Source of the DNA: Sphaerisporangium melleum
Lineage (GTDB): Bacteria; Actinomycetota; Actinomycetes; Streptosporangiales; Streptosporangiaceae
Assembly (NCBI RefSeq): GCF_014646695.1
Contig: NZ_BMNT01000035.1
Coordinates: 43,097-107,096, forward strand
Length of the DNA stretch: 64,000 nt
Direction of reading: 5' to 3'
In this document: positions 1-8,438 of the stretch, piece by piece
Numbering within the stretch: the first letter of the stretch is position 1
Layout: every line of letters begins with the position of its first letter
Position numbers and translations under genes: made by a program
The notes under the pieces: model-generated
What the model saw: the letters and a program-made list of their open reading frames with translations, nothing else
Databases searched by the model: none
Told to the model about the DNA's origin: nothing

Positions 1-2009
1 AGCCACATGCGCAGCTCCGAGATCTCCTGCTCGGGCAGGCGCCCCGCGGTGATCGTGGTCTCGTTGACCACGAACCGTTCCACTTCGCCGAGGCCGTACT
101 CCTGCAGCATCCGGGCGAAGTGCTTGTCGATCACGTCCCGGGACTTGGGCGGCACCCGGGAGAGCACGATCGCGATGCGCGCGCCGCGCTCCTTGGCCAG
201 CCGTAACAGGTTCCACGCGGGCGCGTCGGCGTAGCGGGTGGCGGTGGTGACGAAGACCCACAGGTCGGCGGCGTCCAGCATGCGCTGGGCCATCGCGTGA
301 TGGGACTCCTCCACCGAGTCGATGTCGGGGGTGTCGAGCAGCGCCACCCCGGGGGGCAGTCGCTCGCTGGAGGACAGAACGAGGCTCTCCAGGCCGCTTC
401 CGGGCGTCGGACGGTCGACGCGCACCAGCCCGCCGAGCACCTCGCCCTTCGCGAACCACTCCCCGTCGTCGGGGTGACAGACCAGGACGGGGGTGCCCGT
501 CGTGGGGCGCCGGACGCCCGTCGTGCTCACCTTGGCGGCGGCGAGGGTGTTGACCAGGGTGGACTTGCCCGCCCCGGTGGAGCCGACGACGGCGACCAAT
601 GCCGGCGCGGTGCTCATGTGCACCCGCGGGATGACGTAGTCCTGGATCTGGGCGAGGATCTCGGTCTGCGCCTTGCGGGCCTCGTCGACGCCGGGCACCT
701 CCAGGCCCAGCCGTACGCCGCCGACGCTGTCGCGCAGCCCGGCGAGCGCCGCGCTGAGCGCCCGTGACACCGGCTTGGGCAGCGGCACTTCGCGTACCCG
801 CCTGAGCTGATCGGCGCCGGACTCCGGATCGGCCCGGGTGACGGGGTCGGGCCAGGCGGGGTCATGGCGTGACGCGGTACCGGCCGGCGCCTCCGGCTCC
901 GTTCGCGCCTCCGCGTCCACGGACGCCACCGCGTCCGGCTCCGCTTCAGCGCCCACCCGCGCTTCGGCGTCCTCGCCGACGTCGGCGTCTTCCCGAGCTT
1001 CGGTGTCCTCCTGGGCTATGGCGTCTTCCTGGACTTCCGCGGCGGCCGGGGACGCCAACTCGGCGGGCGAGACGGAATCAGCCGCGAGGTCGTCGTCCGG
1101 CCCGTGCTCTGCCTCTGTGGCAGGCTCCGCGGTGATGTGCGGTGCTTCCTCGTGCACAGCGGTGTCCGCCGCCGGCGAGGTGGCCGGTGCGTCATCGGCG
1201 TCCGGGACGGTCTGCCCGGTGTCCCAGGCATCCCAGGTGTCGTGGACGTCCTGGAGGATCCCGAAGTCCAGTGGGCCGGCGGCGTTCCCGGCGCCCTGGA
1301 GGGACTGCGAGCCGGTGGCGTCACCGGTGTCCGGAGCGTTCTGGGTGCCTGTGGCGTTCCGGGTGTCCTGCCGGTCGTGCCGGGCCGGCTCGAACAGGCT
1401 GCCGCCCGTCTCTTCCACCGCGGTGTCCTGCGCCGGACGGAACAGGCTGCCGGGGCTTCCACTGGAAGAGCCCTCCTGCGCGGGCTGGAACAGGCTGCGC
1501 GGAGTCGTACCCGAGGGAAGGCCCTGCGCGGGTTGGAACAGGCTGCCGGGAGCCGCACCGGAGGAGACGGCATGGGCGGGGCGGAACAGATCGCCCACCG
1601 TCTCGCCGGACGCCTCTTCCGGGGCGGCCCCTCCCCCTGCGTTCTCGGCATCCCGGCCTTGCTCGGCGGGTCGCGTGGTTTCGGCGTCCGCGTCGGACGG
1701 CTCCCCGGCCTCGACGCGTGGCAGGTCTTCCGCGGGGGCGGAGGCGCCCTCGCCGCCCGATCCACCGGCGCTTGCGGCATCGGCGGCCTCGCCACCCGGC
1801 GCGGTGTCCCCGGCATCTTCCGGAACGTCAACGGGCGCGGTGGAACCCGGGCCCTCGTCCCCGGGCTGGAGCGCTTGGAACGTTATCGTCTGCTCCTGCG
1901 GGGCCTCCGGGACCTCCGGGGCCTCGTGGGTCTCGCCGCCCATCACCGCTTCACCCGACCGCTCGGTCTGTCCGTCGGCGCGTGCGGTCTTGTTCGCAGC
2001 CGATTTCAC
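1..2009 (-). CDS. Dynamin/Era-type P-loop GTPase with long repeat-bearing N-terminal region (3' end outside window)
   Basis: The C-terminus runs off the left edge. The GTP-binding loop GSTGAGKST is at about residues 476-484, followed by a G3-like LLDTPDIDSV, so it is a GTPase of the actinobacterial dynamin/YfjP-like class. These usually act at the cytoplasmic membrane, and their partner would lie to the left. The first ~400 residues are low-complexity Ala/Glu/Asp/Pro-rich sequence with five SLFxPAx-type motifs (codons around 1385-1600) every 16-17 residues. I chose the GTG at 2009: it makes a GTGA overlap with the preceding gene's TGA and has GGAG 8 nt upstream. An ATG at 1943 is the alternative. 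The GTPase call is firm; its biological role is not known. Confidence 0.82.
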   Translation of the reverse strand, partial: MKSAANKTARADGQTERSGEAVMGGETHEAPEVPEAPQEQTITFQALQPGDEGPGSTAPVDVPEDAGDTAPGGEAADAASAGGSGGEGASAPAEDLPRVEAGEPSDADAETTRPAEQGRDAENAGGGAAPEEASGETVGDLFRPAHAVSSGAAPGSLFQPAQGLPSGTTPRSLFQPAQEGSSSGSPGSLFRPAQDTAVEETGGSLFEPARHDRQDTRNATGTQNAPDTGDATGSQSLQGAGNAAGPLDFGILQDVHDTWDAWDTGQTVPDADDAPATSPAADTAVHEEAPHITAEPATEAEHGPDDDLAADSVSPAELASPAAAEVQEDAIAQEDTEAREDADVGEDAEARVGAEAEPDAVASVDAEARTEPEAPAGTASRHDPAWPDPVTRADPESGADQLRRVREVPLPKPVSRALSAALAGLRDSVGGVRLGLEVPGVDEARKAQTEILAQIQDYVIPRVHMSTAPALVAVVGSTGAGKSTLVNTLAAAKVSTTGVRRPTTGTPVLVCHPDDGEWFAKGEVLGGLVRVDRPTPGSGLESLVLSSSERLPPGVALLDTPDIDSVEESHHAMAQRMLDAADLWVFVTTATRYADAPAWNLLRLAKERGARIAIVLSRVPPKSRDVIDKHFARMLQEYGLGEVERFVVNETTITAGRLPEQEISELRMW
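1385..1600 (-). repeat. Five SLFxPAx peptide repeats inside the GTPase gene
   Basis: On the minus strand the codons read DLFRPAH, SLFQPAQ, SLFQPAQ, SLFRPAQ and SLFEPAR, spaced 48-51 nt apart. The linkers between them are Gly/Ser/Thr/Glu-rich and vary. The repeats sit in the disordered N-terminal half, before the GTPase domain. Confidence 0.8.
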
Positions 2010-3241
2010 GGAACCCGCTCCGCTCGAACCATTTCGATCTCCTGGCCGACCCTGACGACGTCGCCGACGACCACGATCGCCGGAGGCCGCGTCCCAGCGG
2101 CGGTCACTCGCTCCGCCACCGTGGAAAGACTGGCATAAAGAGCGCGCTGGGTCGGAAGAGTACCGTCCTGTACCACCATCACGGGGGTTTCCGGCGAACG
2201 TCCCTCGCGTAGCAGTGTGTCAGCGATCATGGCTATTCGTTCGACAGCCATCAGAAGTACCAGGGTTCCCGTGGATCTCGCCAGTCCCGCCCAGTCAACA
2301 GTTGATTTCGGATCGTCGGGCGCGACATGGACGGAGATGACGTGGAACTCCTGGCTGACCCCGCGGTGGGTCACCGGCACGCCGGCGGCGGCGGGCACGG
2401 CCACCGCGCTGGTGACGCCGGGCACCACGATGACCGGGATGCCGGCCCGGGCGCAGGCCAGGGCCTCCTCGCCGCCGCGGCCGAAGACGTAGGGATCTCC
2501 GCCCTTGAGCCGGACGACGAAGCGTCCCTGCCGCGCGTGCTCGATCATCAGCTCATTGATCTTCTCCTGGGCGAGATAGCGCCCGTACGGGATCTTCGCG
2601 GCGTCGATCAGCTCGACGTCCGGGGCGAGCTCGTCCAGCAGAGGGCGGGGGGCGAGGCGGTCGGCGATGACCACGTCGGCCTGGGCGAGAAGCTGACGGC
2701 CACGGACGGTGATCAGCCCGGGGTCGCCGGGGCCGCCGCCGACCAGGGCGACGCCGACCGGCTTGCTGCGGTTGCGCCGGGCGCCGACCGTGCCGTCGCG
2801 AAGCGCCTCGACCACGGCGTCCCTGATGCCGGCGGCGCGGCGCGGGTCGCCGCCCGCGGTGATGGCCACGCTGATCTCGTCCACCCGCCCGCTGGCCGGT
2901 GTCCAGGCGGCGGAGGCGTCGCGGTCGTCGGCGCGCACACACCAGATGTGCTTGGCCTCGGCCTCGGCGGCCACCGCGGCGTTGACGGAGCGGTCGGAGG
3001 TGCACGCCTGCACCAGCCACGCGCCGTCGCAGTCGCCGACCTGGTAGCGCCGGCGGACCCAGGTGATCCGGCCGTCGGCGATGAGATCGTCGAGCGCCGG
3101 TGTCAGGCTCGGCGAGACGAGAGTGACCGACGCGCCGGCCTGGAGCAGGGTGGGCACCCTGCGCTGGGCCACGCGCCCGCCGCCGACGACGAGAACGCGC
3201 CTGCCGTTGAGGCGCAGACCGAGCAGGTAGGGCGACGACAT
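2006..3241 (-). CDS. cysG: Siroheme synthase, CysG/CobA type: precorrin-2 dehydrogenase plus uroporphyrinogen-III C-methyltransferase
   Basis: 411 residues. The N-terminal NAD-binding domain carries VVGGGRVAQRR (about 18-28) and makes sirohydrochlorin from precorrin-2. The SAM-dependent methyltransferase domain starts at VALVGGGPGDPGL (about 164) and has VVRLKGGDPYVFGRGGEE and VPGVTSAVAVPA, the standard SUMT motifs. It supplies precorrin-2 and sirohydrochlorin for siroheme and cobalamin, in the cytoplasm. It is shorter than E. coli CysG in the middle region, as is usual in actinobacteria. Its stop overlaps the start of the GTPase gene by GTGA, and it follows the agmatinase-family gene by 55 bp. 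Start ATG at 3241. Confidence 0.93.
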   Translation of the reverse strand: MSSPYLLGLRLNGRRVLVVGGGRVAQRRVPTLLQAGASVTLVSPSLTPALDDLIADGRITWVRRRYQVGDCDGAWLVQACTSDRSVNAAVAAEAEAKHIWCVRADDRDASAAWTPASGRVDEISVAITAGGDPRRAAGIRDAVVEALRDGTVGARRNRSKPVGVALVGGGPGDPGLITVRGRQLLAQADVVIADRLAPRPLLDELAPDVELIDAAKIPYGRYLAQEKINELMIEHARQGRFVVRLKGGDPYVFGRGGEEALACARAGIPVIVVPGVTSAVAVPAAAGVPVTHRGVSQEFHVISVHVAPDDPKSTVDWAGLARSTGTLVLLMAVERIAMIADTLLREGRSPETPVMVVQDGTLPTQRALYASLSTVAERVTAAGTRPPAIVVVGDVVRVGQEIEMVRAERVP

Positions 3242-3296
3242 GGGACGGTGTTCCCTTTCCCAGGAAGAGGCAAGACCCGTAATCCGTGGAGTAAAC

Positions 3297-4340
3297 CTAC
3301 AGGCCCGGCACGGTGGGGGGCACGGTTCGCCGGCCGGACAGCAGTGGCGCGCGCGGATCCCAGGGCTCGCCGCCGGACGCGACCGCGCGCCTGCGCGCGA
3401 TGCCGGACAGGGCCTCCAGCACGACGCGGTTGCCGAGATAGGCGGTGATGTCGGCGTGGTCGTACGGCGGGGCCACTTCGACCACGTCCATCCCGACCAC
3501 GGGGAGCTCGTAACAGATGCGCCGGACGGCGTCGAGGAGCTGGCGGGCGGACAGGCCGCCGGGCTCGGGCGTCCCGGTGCCGGGCGCGTGGCCGGGGTCG
3601 CACACGTCGATGTCCACCGACAGGAACACCCCGTCGCACTCGTCGGTGGCGATGGCGAACGCCTCGGTCAGGCATTCGGTCAGCCCGCGTTCCACGATCT
3701 CGGTCATCTCGTAGGAGCGCATGCGCTGCCCGGCCATCCAGTCCAGCGTCTCGGGGCCGGGCCAGTAACCGCGCAGGCCGATCTGCAGGAACCGGTCGCC
3801 GCGCAGCGCCCCGGACTCGATGAGCCTGCGCATCGGCTGGCCGTGCCCGTACAGGTGGCCGAACTCGATGTTCCCGGTGTCGGCGTGCGCGTCGAAGTGG
3901 ATCATCGACACCCGGCCGAACCCGTGGTGGCGGGCGACGCCGCGCGCGTCCGGCAGGGCGACGGTGTGGTCCCCGCCGAGGACGAGCGGGGTCGCGCCGG
4001 AGGCCGCGATCGTGTACACGGCCTGCTCGATGGCGGCGATCGACGTTTCGATGTCGCCCGAGTAGCACTCGACGTCACCGGCGTCCAGGACCGTGAGGTC
4101 GCGCAGCGGGTCGACGCGCAGCGCGAGGCTGGGCCGGGAGCCGTCGTGCGGCAGGTAGCACGCCTGCCGCAGGGCCGCCGGGCCGAACCTGGCGCCGGGA
4201 CGGTTGCTGGTGCCGCCGTCGAACGGGGCTCCGACGATCACGATGTCCGCTCCCGCGAAGCTCTCCGGGTCACCGAGGTCACAGCGCGGCACGCCGAGGA
4301 ACGTGATGTCGGGACCGAACATCGGGCCGTAGCGCATCAT
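3297..4340 (-). CDS. Agmatinase/ureohydrolase family protein
   Basis: A Mn-dependent ureohydrolase. Metal ligands are in GGDHTV, HFDAHADT and SVDIDVCDPGHAPGTGTPEPGG (the last split here as SVDIDVCDP plus the PGTGTPEPGG loop). The family hydrolyses agmatine or other guanidino compounds to urea and an amine. Sequence alone does not separate agmatinase from guanidinobutyrase or proclavaminate amidinohydrolase. The tandem ATGs at 4340/4337 precede MRYGPMFGPDITFLG, where related proteins begin; in-frame ATGs also occur at 4385 and 4424. It lies between cobT and cysG on the same strand, so it probably shares their transcript, although no role in corrin synthesis is known for it. Confidence 0.85.
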   Translation of the reverse strand: MMRYGPMFGPDITFLGVPRCDLGDPESFAGADIVIVGAPFDGGTSNRPGARFGPAALRQACYLPHDGSRPSLALRVDPLRDLTVLDAGDVECYSGDIETSIAAIEQAVYTIAASGATPLVLGGDHTVALPDARGVARHHGFGRVSMIHFDAHADTGNIEFGHLYGHGQPMRRLIESGALRGDRFLQIGLRGYWPGPETLDWMAGQRMRSYEMTEIVERGLTECLTEAFAIATDECDGVFLSVDIDVCDPGHAPGTGTPEPGGLSARQLLDAVRRICYELPVVGMDVVEVAPPYDHADITAYLGNRVVLEALSGIARRRAVASGGEPWDPRAPLLSGRRTVPPTVPGL

Positions 4341-4505
4341 GGTCCAATCACGCCGAAATCGCAGAATGTCACCATTTAACCGCATCGTCGGCAGAGTCCT
4401 GGCGACATCGACGCGGCCGCACACCGCCGGGCAGGGCGCCGGCGATGCGCGGCCATCGCGAGTCCCGCGCGTCGAGGGTGTCCGGGCGGCATGGGAGCCC
4501 GGACG

Positions 4506-5666
4506 TCACCCCGCGGCGGTCTGGGTGTTCTTGTCGGTGACGCCGGCGGAGTCGAAGGTGGCGACCTCGTGCATGACGCGGACGGCCGCACCGACCAGGG
4601 GGTAGGCCAGCAGCGCGCCGGTGCCCTCGCCGAGCCGCAGCTCCAGGTCGACCAGGGCGCGCAGGCCGAGGTGGTCGAGCGCGAGGGCGTGCCCGGGCTC
4701 GGCCGAGCGGTGGCCCGCGACGCAGTACTCCACCGCGGCCGGGGAGAGCGCGCAGGCCGCGAGGGCTGCGGAGCCGGCGATGACGCCGTCCAGGATCACC
4801 GGGACGCGGGCCGCGGCGGCGCCGAGGATGAACCCGGCCAGGGCCGCGTGCTCCAGCCCGCCCACGGCGGCGAGCCTGCGCAGCGCCTCGGCTGCGTCGG
4901 CCGGGTCGGCCCCTCGTTCGGTGCCGTCCGGGTCGGCTCCTCCCCCGGTGGTGCCCGTGATGCCGTTGACCTGGAGACCGCGGCGGATGATGGCGATCTT
5001 GCGGTCCAGGGTGGCGTCGTCCACGCCGGTGCCCCTGCCGGTGGCCACCGCGGGGTCCTGGCCGGTGAAAGCGCAGATGAGCGCGGCCGATGCCGTGGTG
5101 TTGGCGATGCCCATGTCGCCGGTGATCAGGCACGCGGCGCCCGCGGCGATCAGCTCACCGGCGACGGCGATGCCCACTTCCAGCGCCGCGACGGCCTGGG
5201 CGGAGGTCATGGCCGGGCCGAGCGACAGGTCGGCGGTGCCGCGGGCGACCTTACGCACGACCAGCCCGGGCGCCGCGGGAAGGTCGGCGGCGACCCCGAT
5301 GTCGACCACGGTGACCGACGCGCCGACCTGGGCGGCGAAGGCGTTCGCCACCGCGCCGCCGGCCAGGAAGTTCGCCACCATCTGGGTGGTGACCTCCTGC
5401 GGCCAGGGGCTCACGCCCTGGGCGTGGACGCCGTGGTCGGCGGCGAAGATCGCGAGGGCGGCGGGCGAGGGCGGCGGCGGGGGGCAGGCCCCGGCCGCGC
5501 CGGCCAGCCGTACGGCGACCTCCTCCAGCACGCCGAGCGCCCCACGCGGCTTGGTCAGATTGTCCTGGTGGGCCCGCGCCAGTCGCATGGCCTCCTGGTC
5601 GGCGGGGCCGATCGCGGCCAGCGTCCGCTCCAGCACCGGACCCGGCACCGTCACCTCCATGGTCAC
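4506..5666 (-). CDS. cobT: Nicotinate-nucleotide-dimethylbenzimidazole phosphoribosyltransferase
   Basis: 386 residues. It makes alpha-ribazole phosphate from dimethylbenzimidazole and nicotinate mononucleotide, the lower-ligand branch of cobalamin synthesis. Family motifs include NLTKPRGALGVLEE near the N-terminus, FAADHGVHAQGVSPWPQEVT, GDMGIANTTASAA, and RLGEGTGALLAYPLV, which holds the catalytic Glu equivalent to Salmonella Glu317. Starts with a GTG that overlaps the TGA of the chelatase gene (GTGA), so translation is probably coupled; an ATG two codons in is the alternative. Normal full length. Confidence 0.94.
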   Translation of the reverse strand: MTMEVTVPGPVLERTLAAIGPADQEAMRLARAHQDNLTKPRGALGVLEEVAVRLAGAAGACPPPPPSPAALAIFAADHGVHAQGVSPWPQEVTTQMVANFLAGGAVANAFAAQVGASVTVVDIGVAADLPAAPGLVVRKVARGTADLSLGPAMTSAQAVAALEVGIAVAGELIAAGAACLITGDMGIANTTASAALICAFTGQDPAVATGRGTGVDDATLDRKIAIIRRGLQVNGITGTTGGGADPDGTERGADPADAAEALRRLAAVGGLEHAALAGFILGAAAARVPVILDGVIAGSAALAACALSPAAVEYCVAGHRSAEPGHALALDHLGLRALVDLELRLGEGTGALLAYPLVGAAVRVMHEVATFDSAGVTDKNTQTAAG

Positions 5667-6838
5667 ACCAGCCCTTCCACCATCGTCGCCTCCTGGCCGG
5701 CCATGGCGGGCATCGGCGGCACGCGGAGCCGTCCGCCGCCCCGTGCCACGCCCTCGCGCAGGGTCTCCTCGTGCGCGGCGCCCACCCGCAGGACGTCATC
5801 CTCACGCGGGGCGTCCGCACCGGCCTCCTGGATCACCTCGGCCGCGGGCCGGACATCGAGTTCGGCCAGCTCGTCGAGGTCCTCCAGCTCTTCCAGCTCG
5901 TCGAGCTCCTCCAGGGACGGCGGCTCCCGGTCCGTCGTCTCGCGGCCCGGAGGGTCCAGGAGCAGCGGAGCGGCGGGGGCGGAGCCGCCCTCGCGGGCCA
6001 CGCCCAGCGCCTCCTCGTACCGGTCGATGATCAGGTCGGCGAGCCCTTCGCAGTCGCCGATCACCTCGGCGCAGCGCACGTCGAGATCGAGGTGCCCGGC
6101 GGCGTAGGCCAGGGCCTCGGCCCAGATGCGCTCGAGCACACTGCCGGCGAACAGCAGGTAGGGAAGCACGACGACCCGCCGGGCGCCGAGGCGGCGGCAG
6201 CGCTCGATGCCCTGCGCCACGCTCGGCGGGGCGTCGGACACGTAGGCGGTCTCGACGGTCAGCAGCTCGGGCGCGTGCGTCTCCCAGAACAGGCGGGACA
6301 CCCGGTGCACCTCGGCGTTGGCCGCCGTGTCGGCGGAGCCGTGCCCGACCAGCACCACGGCGGTCTCGGCGGGCGAGATGGGCTCGAAGACGCCGTCGCC
6401 GTGCTCGTCGCCCACCCACACCGGGGCATGGCGCGACGAGGCCTCGCCCGTGGGGACCGACGCCAGGCGCGGCATCTCGGCGAGCGCGTCGGCCAGGCGC
6501 TCGGCCATCAGGGCCAGCAGCCGCGGCGAGGCGTCGAGCGGCCGGGCGAGGTCGCAGCTCAGCGTCGGGTGGACGACCTGGGCCCGGGCGATCTCGGCGG
6601 GAATGTCACCATTGTCACCGAGCGCCAGCGGAACGGCCACCAGACGGTGGTGCCTTCGGGCGATGAGCGAGGTCACCGAGTCGCCGAGCGACGGCCTGCC
6701 GCGGGCGACGAAACCGCCGGACACGTCGGCCGCCACCTGGTCGAGCCGGCACCGCAGCCGATGGACGAAGCGGCCGAACTCTGCCGCGCCGGTGTCATCG
6801 TGGGCCCCGTGCCCTATGAGCAGAAGCGGCGGCTTCAT
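5663..6838 (-). CDS. CbiX/SirB-type sirohydrochlorin chelatase with acidic C-terminal extension
   Basis: 391 residues with two CbiX-like half domains, each opening with a GHG motif (GHGAHDDTG at the N-terminus, VLVGHGSADTAAN near residue 165). This is the layout of chelatases that insert cobalt or iron into sirohydrochlorin. The second half has the YVSDAPPSVAQGIERC and VVVLPYLLFAGSVLERI segments seen in the family. About residues 305-345 are an unusual run of Glu/Asp-Leu pairs (EELDELEELEDLDELAELD), followed by a tail of ~55 residues without resemblance to the enzyme core. Start ATG 6838. It is the first gene of the cbiX-cobT pair, joined by GTGA. The metal (Co or Fe) cannot be told from sequence. 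Confidence 0.85.
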   Translation of the reverse strand: MKPPLLLIGHGAHDDTGAAEFGRFVHRLRCRLDQVAADVSGGFVARGRPSLGDSVTSLIARRHHRLVAVPLALGDNGDIPAEIARAQVVHPTLSCDLARPLDASPRLLALMAERLADALAEMPRLASVPTGEASSRHAPVWVGDEHGDGVFEPISPAETAVVLVGHGSADTAANAEVHRVSRLFWETHAPELLTVETAYVSDAPPSVAQGIERCRRLGARRVVVLPYLLFAGSVLERIWAEALAYAAGHLDLDVRCAEVIGDCEGLADLIIDRYEEALGVAREGGSAPAAPLLLDPPGRETTDREPPSLEELDELEELEDLDELAELDVRPAAEVIQEAGADAPREDDVLRVGAAHEETLREGVARGGGRLRVPPMPAMAGQEATMVEGLV

Positions 6839-7151
6839 ATGGATCTCCGATCCTTTGACCTGCGGTTATCTGGTCGGGTCGCGAGGATATCTGAATCTGT
6901 CAACACTTGGACATGCCTTTGCTCACCTTTTGGGAGAACCCAGACCATCCGTTCATGGCCCTCCGGGTCGCGGGCGTTACGTACCCAGGGAAACGGCCCA
7001 GGCACGTACCGCAGCCAGCCGTACGGGCCGGCCGGAACGAGCGGGACTCGGCGGGCCGGAGCGGGGGCATCCGGATGTGTGACGGCCGGTCAGCCGGCGC
7101 GGCCGGACGAGGGGACGAGGCTCCGGCGGCGGCGAAGCCGGGCGGGGCGCA
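6839..7151. other. 313-bp gap upstream of the chelatase gene
   Basis: This gap should hold the promoter for cbiX-cobT. On the minus strand there is a TTGACA at 6904-6899, but no good -10 at normal spacing. I looked for the B12-box and the helices of a cobalamin riboswitch and could not support one. No coding sequence is apparent. Confidence 0.4.
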
Positions 7152-8261
7152 TCACAGCACCTCCCTCTTGAGCAGGCTGAACAGCACCGCGTCGGAGATG
7201 CCCCCCGAGATGGGCAGGGCCTGGCGCAGCACCCCCTCCTCGGTGAAGCTGGCCCTGCGCGCCACGGCCTGGCTGGCGAGGTTGCCGACGGCGGCCAGCA
7301 GCGTGATGCGGTGGAAGCCGCGCATCATCAGGAACGTGCTGACCGCGCGGGCGGCCTCGTGCGCGAACCCGCGCCGCCGCGCCCAGGGCGAGATCCAGTA
7401 GCCGATCTCGACGTCGCCGCGCTCCCAGTCGGCCCGCTGCACGCCGGCCGACCCCGCCAGGCGCCCGCCGGCCTTCGGCTCGATGGCGAAGTGCACGCCG
7501 TTGATCGAGTCGGCGTGGGCGTACCTCGTGCACCACTCGTAAGCCCGCTGCAGGTCGTACCCCTCGGCCCAGGGCATCCAGCGGTGGATCTCAGGGTCGC
7601 CGTCGACCGCCGCGAAGACGTCGCCGGCGTCGGTGCCGGTGAACGGGCGCAGGATCAGCCGATCGCTCTCAAGACGGACCCCGGTGCCGAAGCCGCGGCC
7701 GCTCACCGTGGGCGGCCCCATCGACAGATCGCGGTCCAGCAGTCCGAACACGACCAGGTCGTGCGGGCCGTCCTCCTCGAATCCCCCGCCGCGCAGCAGC
7801 CCCTCGCGGGTGAACCCCGCCTTCTCCGCGACCCGCAGCGAGGCGGTGTTGTCGAGGTTCGCGCGCAGCTCGACGCGCCGCAGGCCCCCCTTGGTGAGTG
7901 CCCACTCGGTCAGCCCGGTGACGGCCTCGGGCGCGTAGCCGCGGCCGCGGTGGGCGGGGTGCACGCCGTAGCCCACCTCGGCCGTGCCCGCGCCCCAGAC
8001 GGTCTTGAACAGGCTGATCGCCCCGACGATCGTCCCCTCGGCGACCATGGCCAGGTGGATGCCCTGGCCGGACCGCCACAGCTCGTGCACGCCGTACGAG
8101 AGCCACTGGGAGACGCCGGAGAGGTGACCGGGCACGCCGGGCGGCAGGAACCGGGCGCCCGACTCGATGACCGTGCGCACCCGGTCGGCGTCCTCCGGGC
8201 CGAAGGGGCGCAGGAGCAGGCGTCGCGTGGTGATCGTCAGTTGCTGGTCGAAGCCGGTCAA
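7152..8261 (-). CDS. Tandem two-domain GNAT (RimJ/RimL-type) acetyltransferase
   Basis: 369 residues made of two complete RimJ/RimL-like acetyltransferase domains. Domain 1 (about 1-175) has TRRLLLRPFGPEDAD, GYGVHPAHRGRGYAPEAV and ANLDNTASLRVAEKAGF. Domain 2 (about 190-369) has LESDRLILRPFTGTDAG, GYWISPWARRRGFAHEA and GNLASQAVARRASFTEEG. Both keep the acetyl-CoA loop R-x-x-G-x-A type. Substrate unknown; the family acetylates protein N-termini, amines or antibiotics. The two halves look like an old duplication. Likely start is ATG at 8261; no strong Shine-Dalgarno is seen. Confidence 0.85.
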   Translation of the reverse strand: MTGFDQQLTITTRRLLLRPFGPEDADRVRTVIESGARFLPPGVPGHLSGVSQWLSYGVHELWRSGQGIHLAMVAEGTIVGAISLFKTVWGAGTAEVGYGVHPAHRGRGYAPEAVTGLTEWALTKGGLRRVELRANLDNTASLRVAEKAGFTREGLLRGGGFEEDGPHDLVVFGLLDRDLSMGPPTVSGRGFGTGVRLESDRLILRPFTGTDAGDVFAAVDGDPEIHRWMPWAEGYDLQRAYEWCTRYAHADSINGVHFAIEPKAGGRLAGSAGVQRADWERGDVEIGYWISPWARRRGFAHEAARAVSTFLMMRGFHRITLLAAVGNLASQAVARRASFTEEGVLRQALPISGGISDAVLFSLLKREVL

Positions 8262-8403
8262 TCTCTAATCCCCCTTGTGCGGACACATCAGCTCACCGCA
8301 CATCGGGGGATGTCCGCAACTCGGCAGGTCCACCGCGAGGCCCGGCCCTCCTGCGGCTCCTCCCGGCTCTCCGGAGCCCCGCGCGAGTCCCCCGCGAAGG
8401 GCA

Positions 8404-8434
8404 CCGGCCGAGGCCCGCGCGGGGCCTCGGCCGG
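8404..8434 (-). terminator. Perfect 13-bp stem-loop just after the ABC permease stop
   Basis: CCGGCCGAGGCCC (8404-8416) pairs exactly with GGGCCTCGGCCGG (8422-8434) around a 5-nt loop. It begins 5 nt past the permease stop on the minus strand and has no U-tract, as is common for actinobacterial terminators. Confidence 0.6.
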
Positions 8435-8438
8435 GCCG

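Noticed and set aside
297..2212. Several long plus-strand open frames across the first 2.2 kb
   Set aside because: They are antisense to the GTPase gene; the P-loop GSTGAGKST and DTPD motifs are on the minus strand, and the plus-strand products are Arg/Ser/Pro-rich without motifs.
6839..7151. Cobalamin riboswitch upstream of cbiX-cobT
   Set aside because: I could not find the B12 box or the paired helices on the minus strand; only GC-rich non-specific stems.
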